From positions 3,087 through 8,782 of the forward strand of contig NHCX01000035.1 of the NCBI GenBank assembly GCA_002168015.1: a stretch of 5,696 nucleotides of DNA, in the 5' to 3' direction. The number at the start of each line of letters is the position of its first letter. The stretch's first letter is position 1. The notes below the pieces were generated by a model that saw only the letters and a list, made by a program, of their open reading frames with translations, ran no database searches and was not told where the DNA came from. The stretch comes from Verrucomicrobia bacterium TMED44 (lineage in GTDB: Bacteria; Verrucomicrobiota; Verrucomicrobiia; Opitutales; Seribacteraceae). The translations under genes and the position numbers were made by a program. Of this stretch, positions 1 through 5,446 are shown one piece after another.

Positions 1-341
1 TCCAACGCCATTCCTCTCCAATCGGCATTTTTAACCGATACCAATCGGGCGGATGGACGATCAGGAGATTTGAAAAATGCCAAAAACAATACAGCAGCAG
101 CGGCCCACCCAGAATAAGTAAAAAAAGATATGATCTTATTACTAGTGGCTTTGCTTTTTTCGGTAAAAGTTAAAAAAGGAGTATGATGCCTGTTGCCCAG
201 GGTTGATTCTGCTTCCAAGCATTGTTGGTAGTAATCTCTAAGTTTTACATCGGATGAAAGTTCAATTTGCAGCTGTTTGAACTCACGATCTGAAATATTT
301 CGGTCTATCAGTTTCCACACAAGTTTTTGGTAGTTTTTCAT
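1..341 (-). CDS. FecR-like membrane protein, probable anti-sigma/sigma regulator (3' end outside window)
   Basis: The ATG at 341-339 opens a frame that continues past the window edge, giving the first 113 residues. Residues 1-70 are a charged, mostly helical cytoplasmic part, in the place where anti-sigma factors contact their sigma factor. Residues 72-90 are a hydrophobic segment (core GWAAAAVLFLAFF) that should cross the inner membrane. Right after it comes ARLVSVKNADWRGMAL, which resembles the start of a periplasmic FecR domain (the usual pattern is 'a.l....g.vw'). No HxxxCxxC zinc anti-sigma motif is visible. The start lies only 7 bp after the stop of the sigma-factor gene, so the two are almost certainly co-transcribed and perhaps translationally coupled; there is no clear ribosome binding site. 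In Planctomycetes and Verrucomicrobia such proteins often carry a C-terminal LamG domain, but that part cannot be seen here. The regulatory role is inferred from position and architecture. Confidence 0.75.
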   Translation of the reverse strand, partial: MKNYQKLVWKLIDRNISDREFKQLQIELSSDVKLRDYYQQCLEAESTLGNRHHTPFLTFTEKSKATSNKIISFFTYSGWAAAAVLFLAFFKSPDRPSARLVSVKNADWRGMAL

Positions 342-348
342 AAATTGA

Positions 349-864
349 TCAAATGGTTTGAAGATTCGATTGAATGCAGATCAATAGTTGGTGTCTAAGT
401 CGCAAAAACTTTTGTGAAAGGGTGTTGGCGGGTATGCCTTCCCTTTTGGCAATTTGATCCACGCTTAGTTCCCCTTGGTATCTCTCAAGCAGGAGAGATC
501 GCTCATGGACATCAAGTTTTTGCAAACATTGGTTCATCGCAACCTCCCGTTCCTTTGGAGTAGCCAGATCCGGTTCTTCTCTTCCCATGATTTCGAGGAG
601 TTCATCATTAAATACGAGTTTTTCACGGCTTTGATTACGAAAATATGCTTTTACCTGAAAAAAACATACCCGATAGGCCCATTTCAGAAAAATAGTTTCC
701 GGATCCCAATCATCCCTTTTAACCCAGAGCACCTTATTACATTCCTGTAGCACATCATCCGTGGAGGGGGAATTGGCCAGTAGCTTGGCCAAATAGATTC
801 TCATTTTAGTTTGTGCTTTAGTCAGTTCAGCAACAAATAAAGTCTCGGTGTCGGGGCTATCCAT
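349..864 (-). CDS. ECF-type RNA polymerase sigma-70 family sigma factor (Rhodopirellula/Verrucomicrobium type)
   Basis: A 171-aa protein, normal length for a two-domain ECF sigma factor. Residues about 14-82 form the sigma region 2: the core-binding helix with DDVLQECNKVLW, then FLKWAYRVCFFQVKAYFRN, the aromatic-rich stretch that melts and reads the -10 element. Residues about 106-162 form region 4, with the helix-turn-helix LSVDQIAKREGIPANTLSQK that would read the -35 element. The pattern fits the sigma family common in Planctomycetes and Verrucomicrobia that is paired with FecR-like proteins, and a FecR-like gene does follow by 7 bp. The start is well fixed: a TGA lies in frame directly before the ATG, and the next Met is residue 21, inside region 2. 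An extended -10 sequence ends 7 bases before the ATG, so the mRNA may have almost no leader. Its target genes cannot be told from this window. Confidence 0.9.
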   Translation of the reverse strand: MDSPDTETLFVAELTKAQTKMRIYLAKLLANSPSTDDVLQECNKVLWVKRDDWDPETIFLKWAYRVCFFQVKAYFRNQSREKLVFNDELLEIMGREEPDLATPKEREVAMNQCLQKLDVHERSLLLERYQGELSVDQIAKREGIPANTLSQKFLRLRHQLLICIQSNLQTI

Positions 865-871
865 TCAAGCA

Positions 872-880
872 ATTATACCA
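872..880 (-). promoter_or_regulatory. Extended -10 promoter of the sigma-factor gene
   Basis: Read on the minus strand, 880-872 is TGGTATAAT, a perfect match to the extended -10 consensus TGnTATAAT. The -35 position at normal spacing (900-895, GGTCAT) matches the consensus poorly, as is common for extended -10 promoters. The expected transcription start, about 7 bases downstream, falls at 865 or 864, at or one base before the A of the sigma gene's ATG. No ribosome binding site is present. This separates the sigma/FecR pair from the nagB-oxidoreductase unit, whose last stop codon is at 957-955. Confidence 0.6.
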
Positions 881-954
881 AAACGAAAAGATTTATGACC
901 CTGAAGTTATTTATTATTACAGATACCGGAAGTGGAGAAAGTCAGATTTTTCAG

Positions 955-2034
955 TTAAAGACTGAGAGTTTCACCCGTACGAAATGACTTATCAGCGGCT
1001 AGAACAATCTCACTCGCAAGAATTGCGCTGTTTTGGTGCTCGCTGAGATCAGCTTTTTCGGTAATGCCGTCGAGGAAGAATAGCTGTTCCCTTCTACAAA
1101 GCTCGTCATGGTCGGGTTCATCATCTAAATCAATGTACTCATCATTTGCTTCCAACTCTCCTTCTTCGTTCTTATGACTTCGGTGCAGGAGAATTCGCTC
1201 GGTTTGACAATGGGCGTCCACATCAGAAGATTTTCCCCGAGAGCCTGCTTCGGTAGCCACAATACTAGCACTTCCTAGAGGTCCAACAACATCTTTAATA
1301 AAAAACGCCGTTTCACTCATCATCGGACCCCAACCCGCTTCATACCAGCCTACGCTGCCATCTTCGAATGTAACCTGAAGATGACCGTAGTTGATCTTAT
1401 CTTTGGGTAATTCGTTGGTCAGTTGGGCTCCGATGCCAGACACTCGAACTGGCTTGCATCTAGTCATTTGGCACATGACATCGACATAATGAACTCCACA
1501 ATCAACGATTGGGGAAATAGAGGAAAGTAAACTTTTATGAGTTTCCCAGTTTTTACCGTAGGATTGTTGATTTAAGTTCATTCTCATAACAAGAGGAGAA
1601 CCCAGAGTTTTGGCTACTTCAACAAATTTTATCCAGCTTGGGTGTTGCCTGAGTATATAACCTACAACCAAAGCTTTTTTTTGAGTCCTAGCAAGATCTA
1701 CTAGCTCTCGGCATTGCTCGCTACTTTCAGCCAGAGGTTTTTCAGTGAATACATGGCAACCAGCTTCAAGAGCAAGCTTGGTAAAAGGGTAGTGCGTGTC
1801 GGGATATGTAGAGATACATACCGCATCGGGACGCAGCTCTGTCAGAGCCTGCTCGTAGCTGTCTGTTCCAGGAGTTCCACTAGGCAGTTCTGACATCAGC
1901 TTGGCACGCGATTCAGGGCTACGAGTACAGACGGCGGCAATTTCAAATTCAGGAATGGATGCGTAGGCAAGGGCATGAGATCTACCCATATTTCCTGCAC
2001 CAACAACTAAAACTCGGATTTTGTTTTCACTCAT
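955..2034 (-). CDS. Gfo/Idh/MocA family NAD(P)-dependent oxidoreductase
   Basis: A 359-aa cytoplasmic enzyme of usual family length. Residues 6-17 (IRVLVVGAGNMG) are the first beta strand and glycine-rich loop of the N-terminal Rossmann fold that binds NAD(P). HVFTEKPL at 94-101 contains the family's EKP motif, with Lys99 contacting cofactor and substrate. DCGVHYVD at 178-185 is the family's catalytic D-x-G-x-H-x-x-D motif, with His182 the likely acid-base residue. The rest is the alpha/beta C-terminal domain. There is no signal peptide or Tat motif, which argues against the secreted GH109 glycosidases of the same fold. The start lies 13 bp after the nagB stop, so it is in an operon with nagB, which suggests a sugar or amino-sugar derivative as substrate; the sequence cannot say which. 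The upstream AAAGAA is only a weak ribosome binding site. Confidence 0.9.
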   Translation of the reverse strand: MSENKIRVLVVGAGNMGRSHALAYASIPEFEIAAVCTRSPESRAKLMSELPSGTPGTDSYEQALTELRPDAVCISTYPDTHYPFTKLALEAGCHVFTEKPLAESSEQCRELVDLARTQKKALVVGYILRQHPSWIKFVEVAKTLGSPLVMRMNLNQQSYGKNWETHKSLLSSISPIVDCGVHYVDVMCQMTRCKPVRVSGIGAQLTNELPKDKINYGHLQVTFEDGSVGWYEAGWGPMMSETAFFIKDVVGPLGSASIVATEAGSRGKSSDVDAHCQTERILLHRSHKNEEGELEANDEYIDLDDEPDHDELCRREQLFFLDGITEKADLSEHQNSAILASEIVLAADKSFRTGETLSL

Positions 2035-2047
2035 AAAAATTCTTTAG

Positions 2048-2857
2048 TTAGCGAGATATCCAATCTGAAGGGCGGTGTTTCCGAACGAGTTCGTCCTGCA
2101 TCTCACCTACGAACTTATAGTAACCCTTAAGGGAAAGCTTAGAGGCTGCGGCTTCATCCACTAATATGGTTGTCCGTTGATGTAGCTGCAGAGCAGACGC
2201 GGGGCAAAAGGCAGCAAGAGGTCCCTCGATCATATCGCGTATGGCATTCGACTTATTCTCTCCATGGGCTAAGAGGAGAATTCTGCGAGCATCCAAAATG
2301 GTTTTGATTCCCATGGTGATCGCTAATTTCGGTTGAAACTCATTCGGGCTGAAAAAACGCGAATTGTCTTCGATTGTTTGCTGGGTCAGTGTTTTGACCC
2401 GTGTGATGGATCCGAGGCTAGAAGTCGGTTCATTGAATCCGATATGTCCATCTGTTCCCACCCCTAGAATTTGAAGGTCAATGCCTCCGGAATCTTCGAT
2501 CATTTTTTCATAGGCAGGACCTGTTGCTAGAGGATTCTCAGCCATCCCGTCGGGAACTTGGGTGTTCGATTGATCAATGTCTATCCGATTGAAAAGGTTT
2601 TTATCCATAAAAGTCCGATAACTTTGAGGATGATTTGATGGAATCCCTACATATTCGTCGAGGTTAAAGGTTTTGACCTGAGCAAAACTGAGATCATGTT
2701 CGGCATGCCGCATAATCAATTCCTCATAGAGACCGAGCGGAGTGGAGCCAGTGGCCAATCCGATTACAGAATCTGGAAAAGCTTTGATTTGAGATTCTAC
2801 AAGATCTGCACTTTTACGGGCAAGAGATAGGGCATCAGGGAAAATAAGTACTTCCAT
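2048..2857 (-). CDS. nagB: Glucosamine-6-phosphate deaminase
   Basis: A 269-aa protein (E. coli NagB has 266). It converts glucosamine 6-phosphate to fructose 6-phosphate and ammonia, bringing amino sugars from chitin, peptidoglycan or glycosaminoglycans into glycolysis. Visible signatures are the phosphate-binding GLATGSTPLGLYEEL at 33-47, FNLDEYVG at 64-71, and GVGTDGHIGFNEP at 132-144. With a constant offset of five from E. coli numbering, catalytic Asp72, Asp141, His143 and Glu148 correspond to Asp67, Asp136, His138 and Glu143. The E. coli allosteric-site residues Ser151, Arg158 and Lys160 correspond to Ser146, Arg153 and Lys155, all conserved, so activation by N-acetylglucosamine 6-phosphate is plausible. 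Transcribed with the downstream oxidoreductase (13 bp gap). The start codon sits in the loop of a predicted hairpin. No nagA, transporter or NagC/GntR regulator gene is in the window. Confidence 0.96.
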   Translation of the reverse strand: MEVLIFPDALSLARKSADLVESQIKAFPDSVIGLATGSTPLGLYEELIMRHAEHDLSFAQVKTFNLDEYVGIPSNHPQSYRTFMDKNLFNRIDIDQSNTQVPDGMAENPLATGPAYEKMIEDSGGIDLQILGVGTDGHIGFNEPTSSLGSITRVKTLTQQTIEDNSRFFSPNEFQPKLAITMGIKTILDARRILLLAHGENKSNAIRDMIEGPLAAFCPASALQLHQRTTILVDEAAASKLSLKGYYKFVGEMQDELVRKHRPSDWISR

Positions 2858-2864
2858 AAGTACT
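2847..2864 (-). promoter_or_regulatory. Predicted RNA hairpin holding the nagB start codon in its loop
   Basis: On the minus strand 2864-2847 reads AGTACTT-ATGG-AAGTACT: a perfect 7-bp stem with a 4-base loop that contains the nagB ATG, extendable by one G-U pair. The same stretch contains a 9-bp direct repeat (plus strand ATAAGTACT at 2844-2852 and 2856-2864) with a palindromic AGTACT core. The only candidate ribosome binding site, GTGAG, lies just outside the stem. It could modulate nagB translation or, as DNA, be a protein-binding site. Function is inference; the stem is AU-rich and only moderately stable. Confidence 0.35.
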
Positions 2865-2971
2865 CACATTCTATTTTGAATGAGAATCGATCAAGGCTTT
2901 ACTTAAAAAATGGCAAAATTTATTGTTTCAGCATAATTTAAGTTGAATCGAACCAAATGAATCTATTGATT

Positions 2972-3385
2972 TTAAGCCCCTTGGTTAGATATTTCTTCCC
3001 TTGCAGTAATAATAATTTCTCCAGGGAGCCAGTGCTTGATTTTTGCAGAATTGCCTGAACTTTCGTATGAAACGAAAAGGTCAGGATACTTTTTACTAAC
3101 TTCTTCGATTCCTTGCCATGTCATCGGTCCAACTGGTTTTTTCAAGCCGTAATAGAACCAATGCTTATCATCTTTTGTTGAGTAATTAGCCCAATCAATC
3201 GATTTCTTAATCGCAGAATCCACCTCATTTTCATCAATGTTTCCATCCTGATTGGCATCAAAAGAATTGATACTATCAAGCTTGGACTCCAGAACATCCT
3301 GAACCGCTTTGTATAGTGGGTTTTCTGTTTCTTTATCTTTGGGTTCAGTTTCTTGCTTTTTGACTCCTAATGGGGCGTTTTTTTT
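2972..3385 (-). CDS. EF-hand and GYF_2-like domain frame, probable frameshifted C-terminal part of the flotillin
   Basis: The frame is open from just after a TGA at 3388-3386 to the TAA at 2974-2972 and contains no ATG, GTG or TTG until a GTG at 3223, which lies after the EF-hand. Counting from the codon at 3379 (135 residues): 1-20 is a charged linker (QETEPKDKETE); 21-40 is a helix; 41-52 is DANQDGNIDENE, a canonical 12-residue calcium-binding EF-hand loop with Asp, Asn, Asp, Asn, Asp and Glu at the proper places; then a helix; 73-121 resembles a GYF_2 (DUF4339) domain, with HWFYYG, VGPMTW and HWLPG. AGGAG at 3368-3364 has no start codon at usable distance. The upstream flotillin frame overlaps it only around an A9 run, so I read it as the tail of a roughly 605-aa flotillin fusion. 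Alternatives are an independent 83-aa GYF_2-like protein from GTG 3223, or a pseudogene fragment. GYF_2 domains are thought to bind peptides; calcium binding is predicted only. Confidence 0.6.
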   Translation of the reverse strand, partial: KKNAPLGVKKQETEPKDKETENPLYKAVQDVLESKLDSINSFDANQDGNIDENEVDSAIKKSIDWANYSTKDDKHWFYYGLKKPVGPMTWQGIEEVSKKYPDLFVSYESSGNSAKIKHWLPGEIIITAREEISNQGA

Positions 3386-4788
3386 TCAGCATCCATAGGG
3401 GAGGTGGCTTTCTTTGCCGCTTCAAGTATTTTGGCCGCTTCTGCTGGGTTGTCAGTCAGTTTTCCTAAAAACTCAGGAAGTTCAATTCCCACATTTTTGG
3501 TAATCTGATGCAAAGGAGGAAGAGCACCGACTAAACCGGATACAAAATTAGCGGTGTCATTTTTGCCTCCCTCTCCTTTTCCTGAGTCCCAAACGGTAAC
3601 TTTGTCGATCTTTAGGTTAGCAATGGCCTTAACTTGTTCAGCTACAAGTTGAGGAAGTTGTTCGGTAACTAGCAATGTGCTAGCAAATTCGGCTCCACCA
3701 GAAGATTGAACTATGCGGGAAAAACCTTCCGCCTTGCTTTGCAGGGCAGCCAAGGTTCCCTTTGCTTCTGCTTCCATAAGAGATTGTATGCCGTCTGCTT
3801 CCCCTTTCTTAAGACGGCGAATTTTTTCGGCGTCCGCTTCTGCCAAAGTCTCAATCTTTGATTTTTCTACCTGAGCAGGAATAACGATATCAGCATGCTG
3901 ACTAGCTTTTTCCCTTTCGGCTCTTGCACCCTCAGCCTTAGTCTCAGCAGCATAAGCCTCTTCCGATGCTTGGGCTGACTTAACTTTCTCTGCTGCTACG
4001 GCGAGTCTTTCTGCTTCTGCTTCTTGCTCTCTTCTCGAAGCATCAGATTGGGCGACTTTAATTTTCGACAAGTTTTCTCCCTCTGTGGCGGTTGCTTGAG
4101 CGCTTGCTACTTCAATTCTTCTCTCCCGGTCGGCGTTCGCGCTACCTATTGCTCCATCTCTCTCTCTTTCCGAAACGCTTACCTTGGCTTCGTTGATAGC
4201 CCGTGATGAAGCCTCCTTACCTAATGCGTCAATATATCCAGATTCATCCGTAATATCTTTAATATTTACATTGATCAGGCGAAGACCGACTTTTTTAAGC
4301 TCTACCTCAACGCCATTAGTAATTTTTTCGATAAGCAAATCACGGTCCGCATTAATGGCTTCAATGTCCATGGTCGCAATAACCACACGCATTTGGCCAA
4401 AAATAATGTCACTAGCCTGTTCCCTGACTGCCTGCAGGTTGAGTCCCAACAATCTCTCAGCTGCATTTTCCATAACGCCTGATTCGGTGGAAACACCTAC
4501 AGTAAAAGTTGATGGCGTATTTACTCGAATGTTTTGCTTGGATAATGCTCCCTGCAATGCAATGTCAATTGGAATCGGCGTTAGGTCCAACCACTGATAG
4601 TCTTGAATAAGCGGCCACACGAAGGAGGCACCTCCATGGACGCATTTAGATGATCGACCAGTGGAAGTTCTACCGTAAATGACGAGCACTTTGTCCGAAG
4701 GGCATCGTTTGTATCGACTAAAGAAAAAGGCGAGGGTTCCGAGCCCAACAATGATTAAAGAGACAATTCCTATTAGTATGAAGTCCAT
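3367..4788 (-). CDS. Flotillin / SPFH (band 7) domain membrane scaffold protein
   Basis: A 473-aa protein of the FloT/YuaG and YqiK type. Residues 2-24 are one N-terminal membrane segment; about 29-200 form the SPFH domain (KCVHGGASFVWPL, YQWLDL, GLRLINVNIKDITD); about 200-360 is the long Ala/Glu/Lys-rich coiled coil with heptads and repeated AEA/EAE units; 366-402 is the conserved flotillin C-terminal patch (ASTLLVTEQLPQLVAEQV, KIDKVTVWDSG). Flotillins form oligomeric membrane microdomain scaffolds that affect fluidity and protein sorting. The gene follows an NfeD-like gene and a short SPFH paralogue, matching the YuaF-YuaG and YqiJ-YqiK pairings. The 92-bp upstream gap is very AT-rich and has no clear ribosome binding site. 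The start fits because the paralogue begins with the same MDFILI. The stop follows an A9 run by only three codons, and a -1 shift there would add an EF-hand and GYF_2-like tail, so this end may be only one of two products. Confidence 0.93.
   Translation of the reverse strand: MDFILIGIVSLIIVGLGTLAFFFSRYKRCPSDKVLVIYGRTSTGRSSKCVHGGASFVWPLIQDYQWLDLTPIPIDIALQGALSKQNIRVNTPSTFTVGVSTESGVMENAAERLLGLNLQAVREQASDIIFGQMRVVIATMDIEAINADRDLLIEKITNGVEVELKKVGLRLINVNIKDITDESGYIDALGKEASSRAINEAKVSVSERERDGAIGSANADRERRIEVASAQATATEGENLSKIKVAQSDASRREQEAEAERLAVAAEKVKSAQASEEAYAAETKAEGARAEREKASQHADIVIPAQVEKSKIETLAEADAEKIRRLKKGEADGIQSLMEAEAKGTLAALQSKAEGFSRIVQSSGGAEFASTLLVTEQLPQLVAEQVKAIANLKIDKVTVWDSGKGEGGKNDTANFVSGLVGALPPLHQITKNVGIELPEFLGKLTDNPAEAAKILEAAKKATSPMDAEKKTPH
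3378..3386 (-). other. A9 slippery run, candidate -1 frameshift or slippage site
   Basis: In the mRNA sense the flotillin codons are GAA-AAA-AAA-ACG, nine A residues in a row. The heptamer A-AAA-AAA in the zero frame is a classical -1 slippery pattern (bacterial dnaX and insertion-sequence type), and A9 is also long enough for polymerase slippage. The only stretch open in both frames runs from the -1 frame TGA (3388-3386) to the flotillin TAG (3369-3367), and the run lies exactly there. A shift by -1, or one added A in the transcript, joins flotillin residue 470 to Asn-Ala-Pro-Leu and on through the EF-hand and GYF_2-like domain. A sequencing or true indel at the homopolymer gives the same picture. 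Confidence 0.55.
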
Positions 4789-4880
4789 GATTTTTGATTA
4801 TTTGATGATTTATATATTTAATGCTAATGTCATGCGTCTTATGAACACCTTCTTATTTTGATTCATTCGGCATGCTTAGT

Positions 4881-5408
4881 TTAGCTTGCAGGAGCTAAGT
4901 TTTCCTTGAGATTGATGTTGATAAGACTAAGTCCAATTTGATCGAGCTTAGACTTGATCGAGGAAGAGAGTTTTTTTACGAATGGAAGAGGTGCGTCGGG
5001 GCTGTATGCTTCGTCCTCTGACAAGTTTTGCATCTTGATTTGAGCGTCTATTATAGTAGAGGAAAGATGCTTAATCTCATCTTTATCTAGACTCAAGAGT
5101 CTTTCCGCTGCATTTTTTCTGATTTCCGGTTCGTTTGAAATAGCTAATGTTATAGTGAGATGAGGAACGACCTCAGAATTGGTATTGAAAGTAATCGGGG
5201 ATAGATCAAGCCATTGATATTTCTGAATAATGGGCCAAACAAATGTTAATCCACGGTGAATACATCTAAAGGCGGCATCTCCATGCAATTTACCGTAAAT
5301 CACAAGTAACTTATTTGAAGGACACTTTTTTAAACAGCTTACAAAGAATACGGTTGTACCGAGGAGAAGAAGAGCCGAGGAAATTATAAGAATTAATATA
5401 AAGTCCAT
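4881..5408 (-). CDS. Short SPFH-domain protein, flotillin paralogue without coiled coil
   Basis: A 175-aa protein clearly related to the N-terminal half of the flotillin gene downstream. Counting by hand without gaps, 41 of the first 72 residues are identical, including MDFILI, KCPS/CPS, LLVIYG, FVWP.IQ.YQWLDL and Cys29 and Cys49. Residues 2-24 are a membrane segment and about 30-168 are an SPFH domain (NAAERLLSL at 99-107, GLSLININLK at 159-168). It ends where the flotillin coiled coil would begin, at a TAA, with no flotillin-like sequence in the following 92 bp. Divergence after residue 72 is stronger (AISNEPEIRKNAAERLL is still recognisable). The frame is intact with no internal stops, so it looks like a maintained short paralogue from a tandem duplication rather than fresh debris. 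It could co-assemble with, or cap, the full flotillin; that is inference. AAAGGG about 10 bases before the ATG is a weak ribosome binding site. Confidence 0.8.
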   Translation of the reverse strand: MDFILILIISSALLLLGTTVFFVSCLKKCPSNKLLVIYGKLHGDAAFRCIHRGLTFVWPIIQKYQWLDLSPITFNTNSEVVPHLTITLAISNEPEIRKNAAERLLSLDKDEIKHLSSTIIDAQIKMQNLSEDEAYSPDAPLPFVKKLSSSIKSKLDQIGLSLININLKENLAPAS

Positions 5409-5424
5409 TACGAAGTAGCCCTTT

Positions 5425-5442
5425 GAGTGATAGTTTTCACTC
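5425..5442 (-). repeat. Short inverted repeat in the nfeD-like/SPFH gap
   Basis: The 38-bp gap holds GAGTGA-AAACTA-TCACTC, a perfect 6-bp stem with a 6-base loop. It is followed in the transcript by AAAGGG rather than a U-run, so it is not an intrinsic terminator. It could be an RNA stability or processing element, or chance. Confidence 0.3.
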
Positions 5443-5446
5443 TTAG

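Noticed and set aside
475..750. 91-codon open frame on the plus strand
   Set aside because: It is antisense to the well-supported sigma factor, has no family resemblance (FFSSHDFEEF, YLKKTYPIG) and no neighbours on that strand.
2868..2894. Possible nagB promoter: TTGATC (2894-2889) and TAGAAT (2873-2868)
   Set aside because: The spacing is only 15 bp and the implied start would leave a leader of about four bases and break the hairpin; the match is too weak to list as a feature.
2858..2971. Terminator between the flotillin cluster and nagB
   Set aside because: I found no stem followed by a U-run on the minus strand; the T-rich stretch near 2905-2911 has no adequate stem before it.
4153..4170. 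TC-rich simple repeat (TCTCTCTCTC) in the flotillin gene
   Set aside because: It encodes Glu-Arg-Glu-Arg in the coiled coil in frame; too short and ordinary to call a phase-variable tract.
4184..4597. 137-codon open frame on the plus strand inside the flotillin gene
   Set aside because: Low-complexity Ser/Ile/Thr-rich protein that mirrors the flotillin codons; the flotillin SPFH domain on the other strand is unmistakable. The same holds for the smaller plus-strand frames at 4024-4206 and 4679-4861 and the minus-strand frame at 4302-4496.
4789..4880. AT-rich gap before the flotillin gene as an internal promoter
   Set aside because: TATATA-like and ATGACA-like sequences occur, but no pair has acceptable spacing; the AT-richness alone makes such matches expected.
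4881..4898. Inverted repeat TTAGCT-CCTGCA-AGCTAA at the end of the short SPFH gene
   Set aside because: Six base pairs, mostly within codons, with no U-run after it; not a terminator and probably chance.
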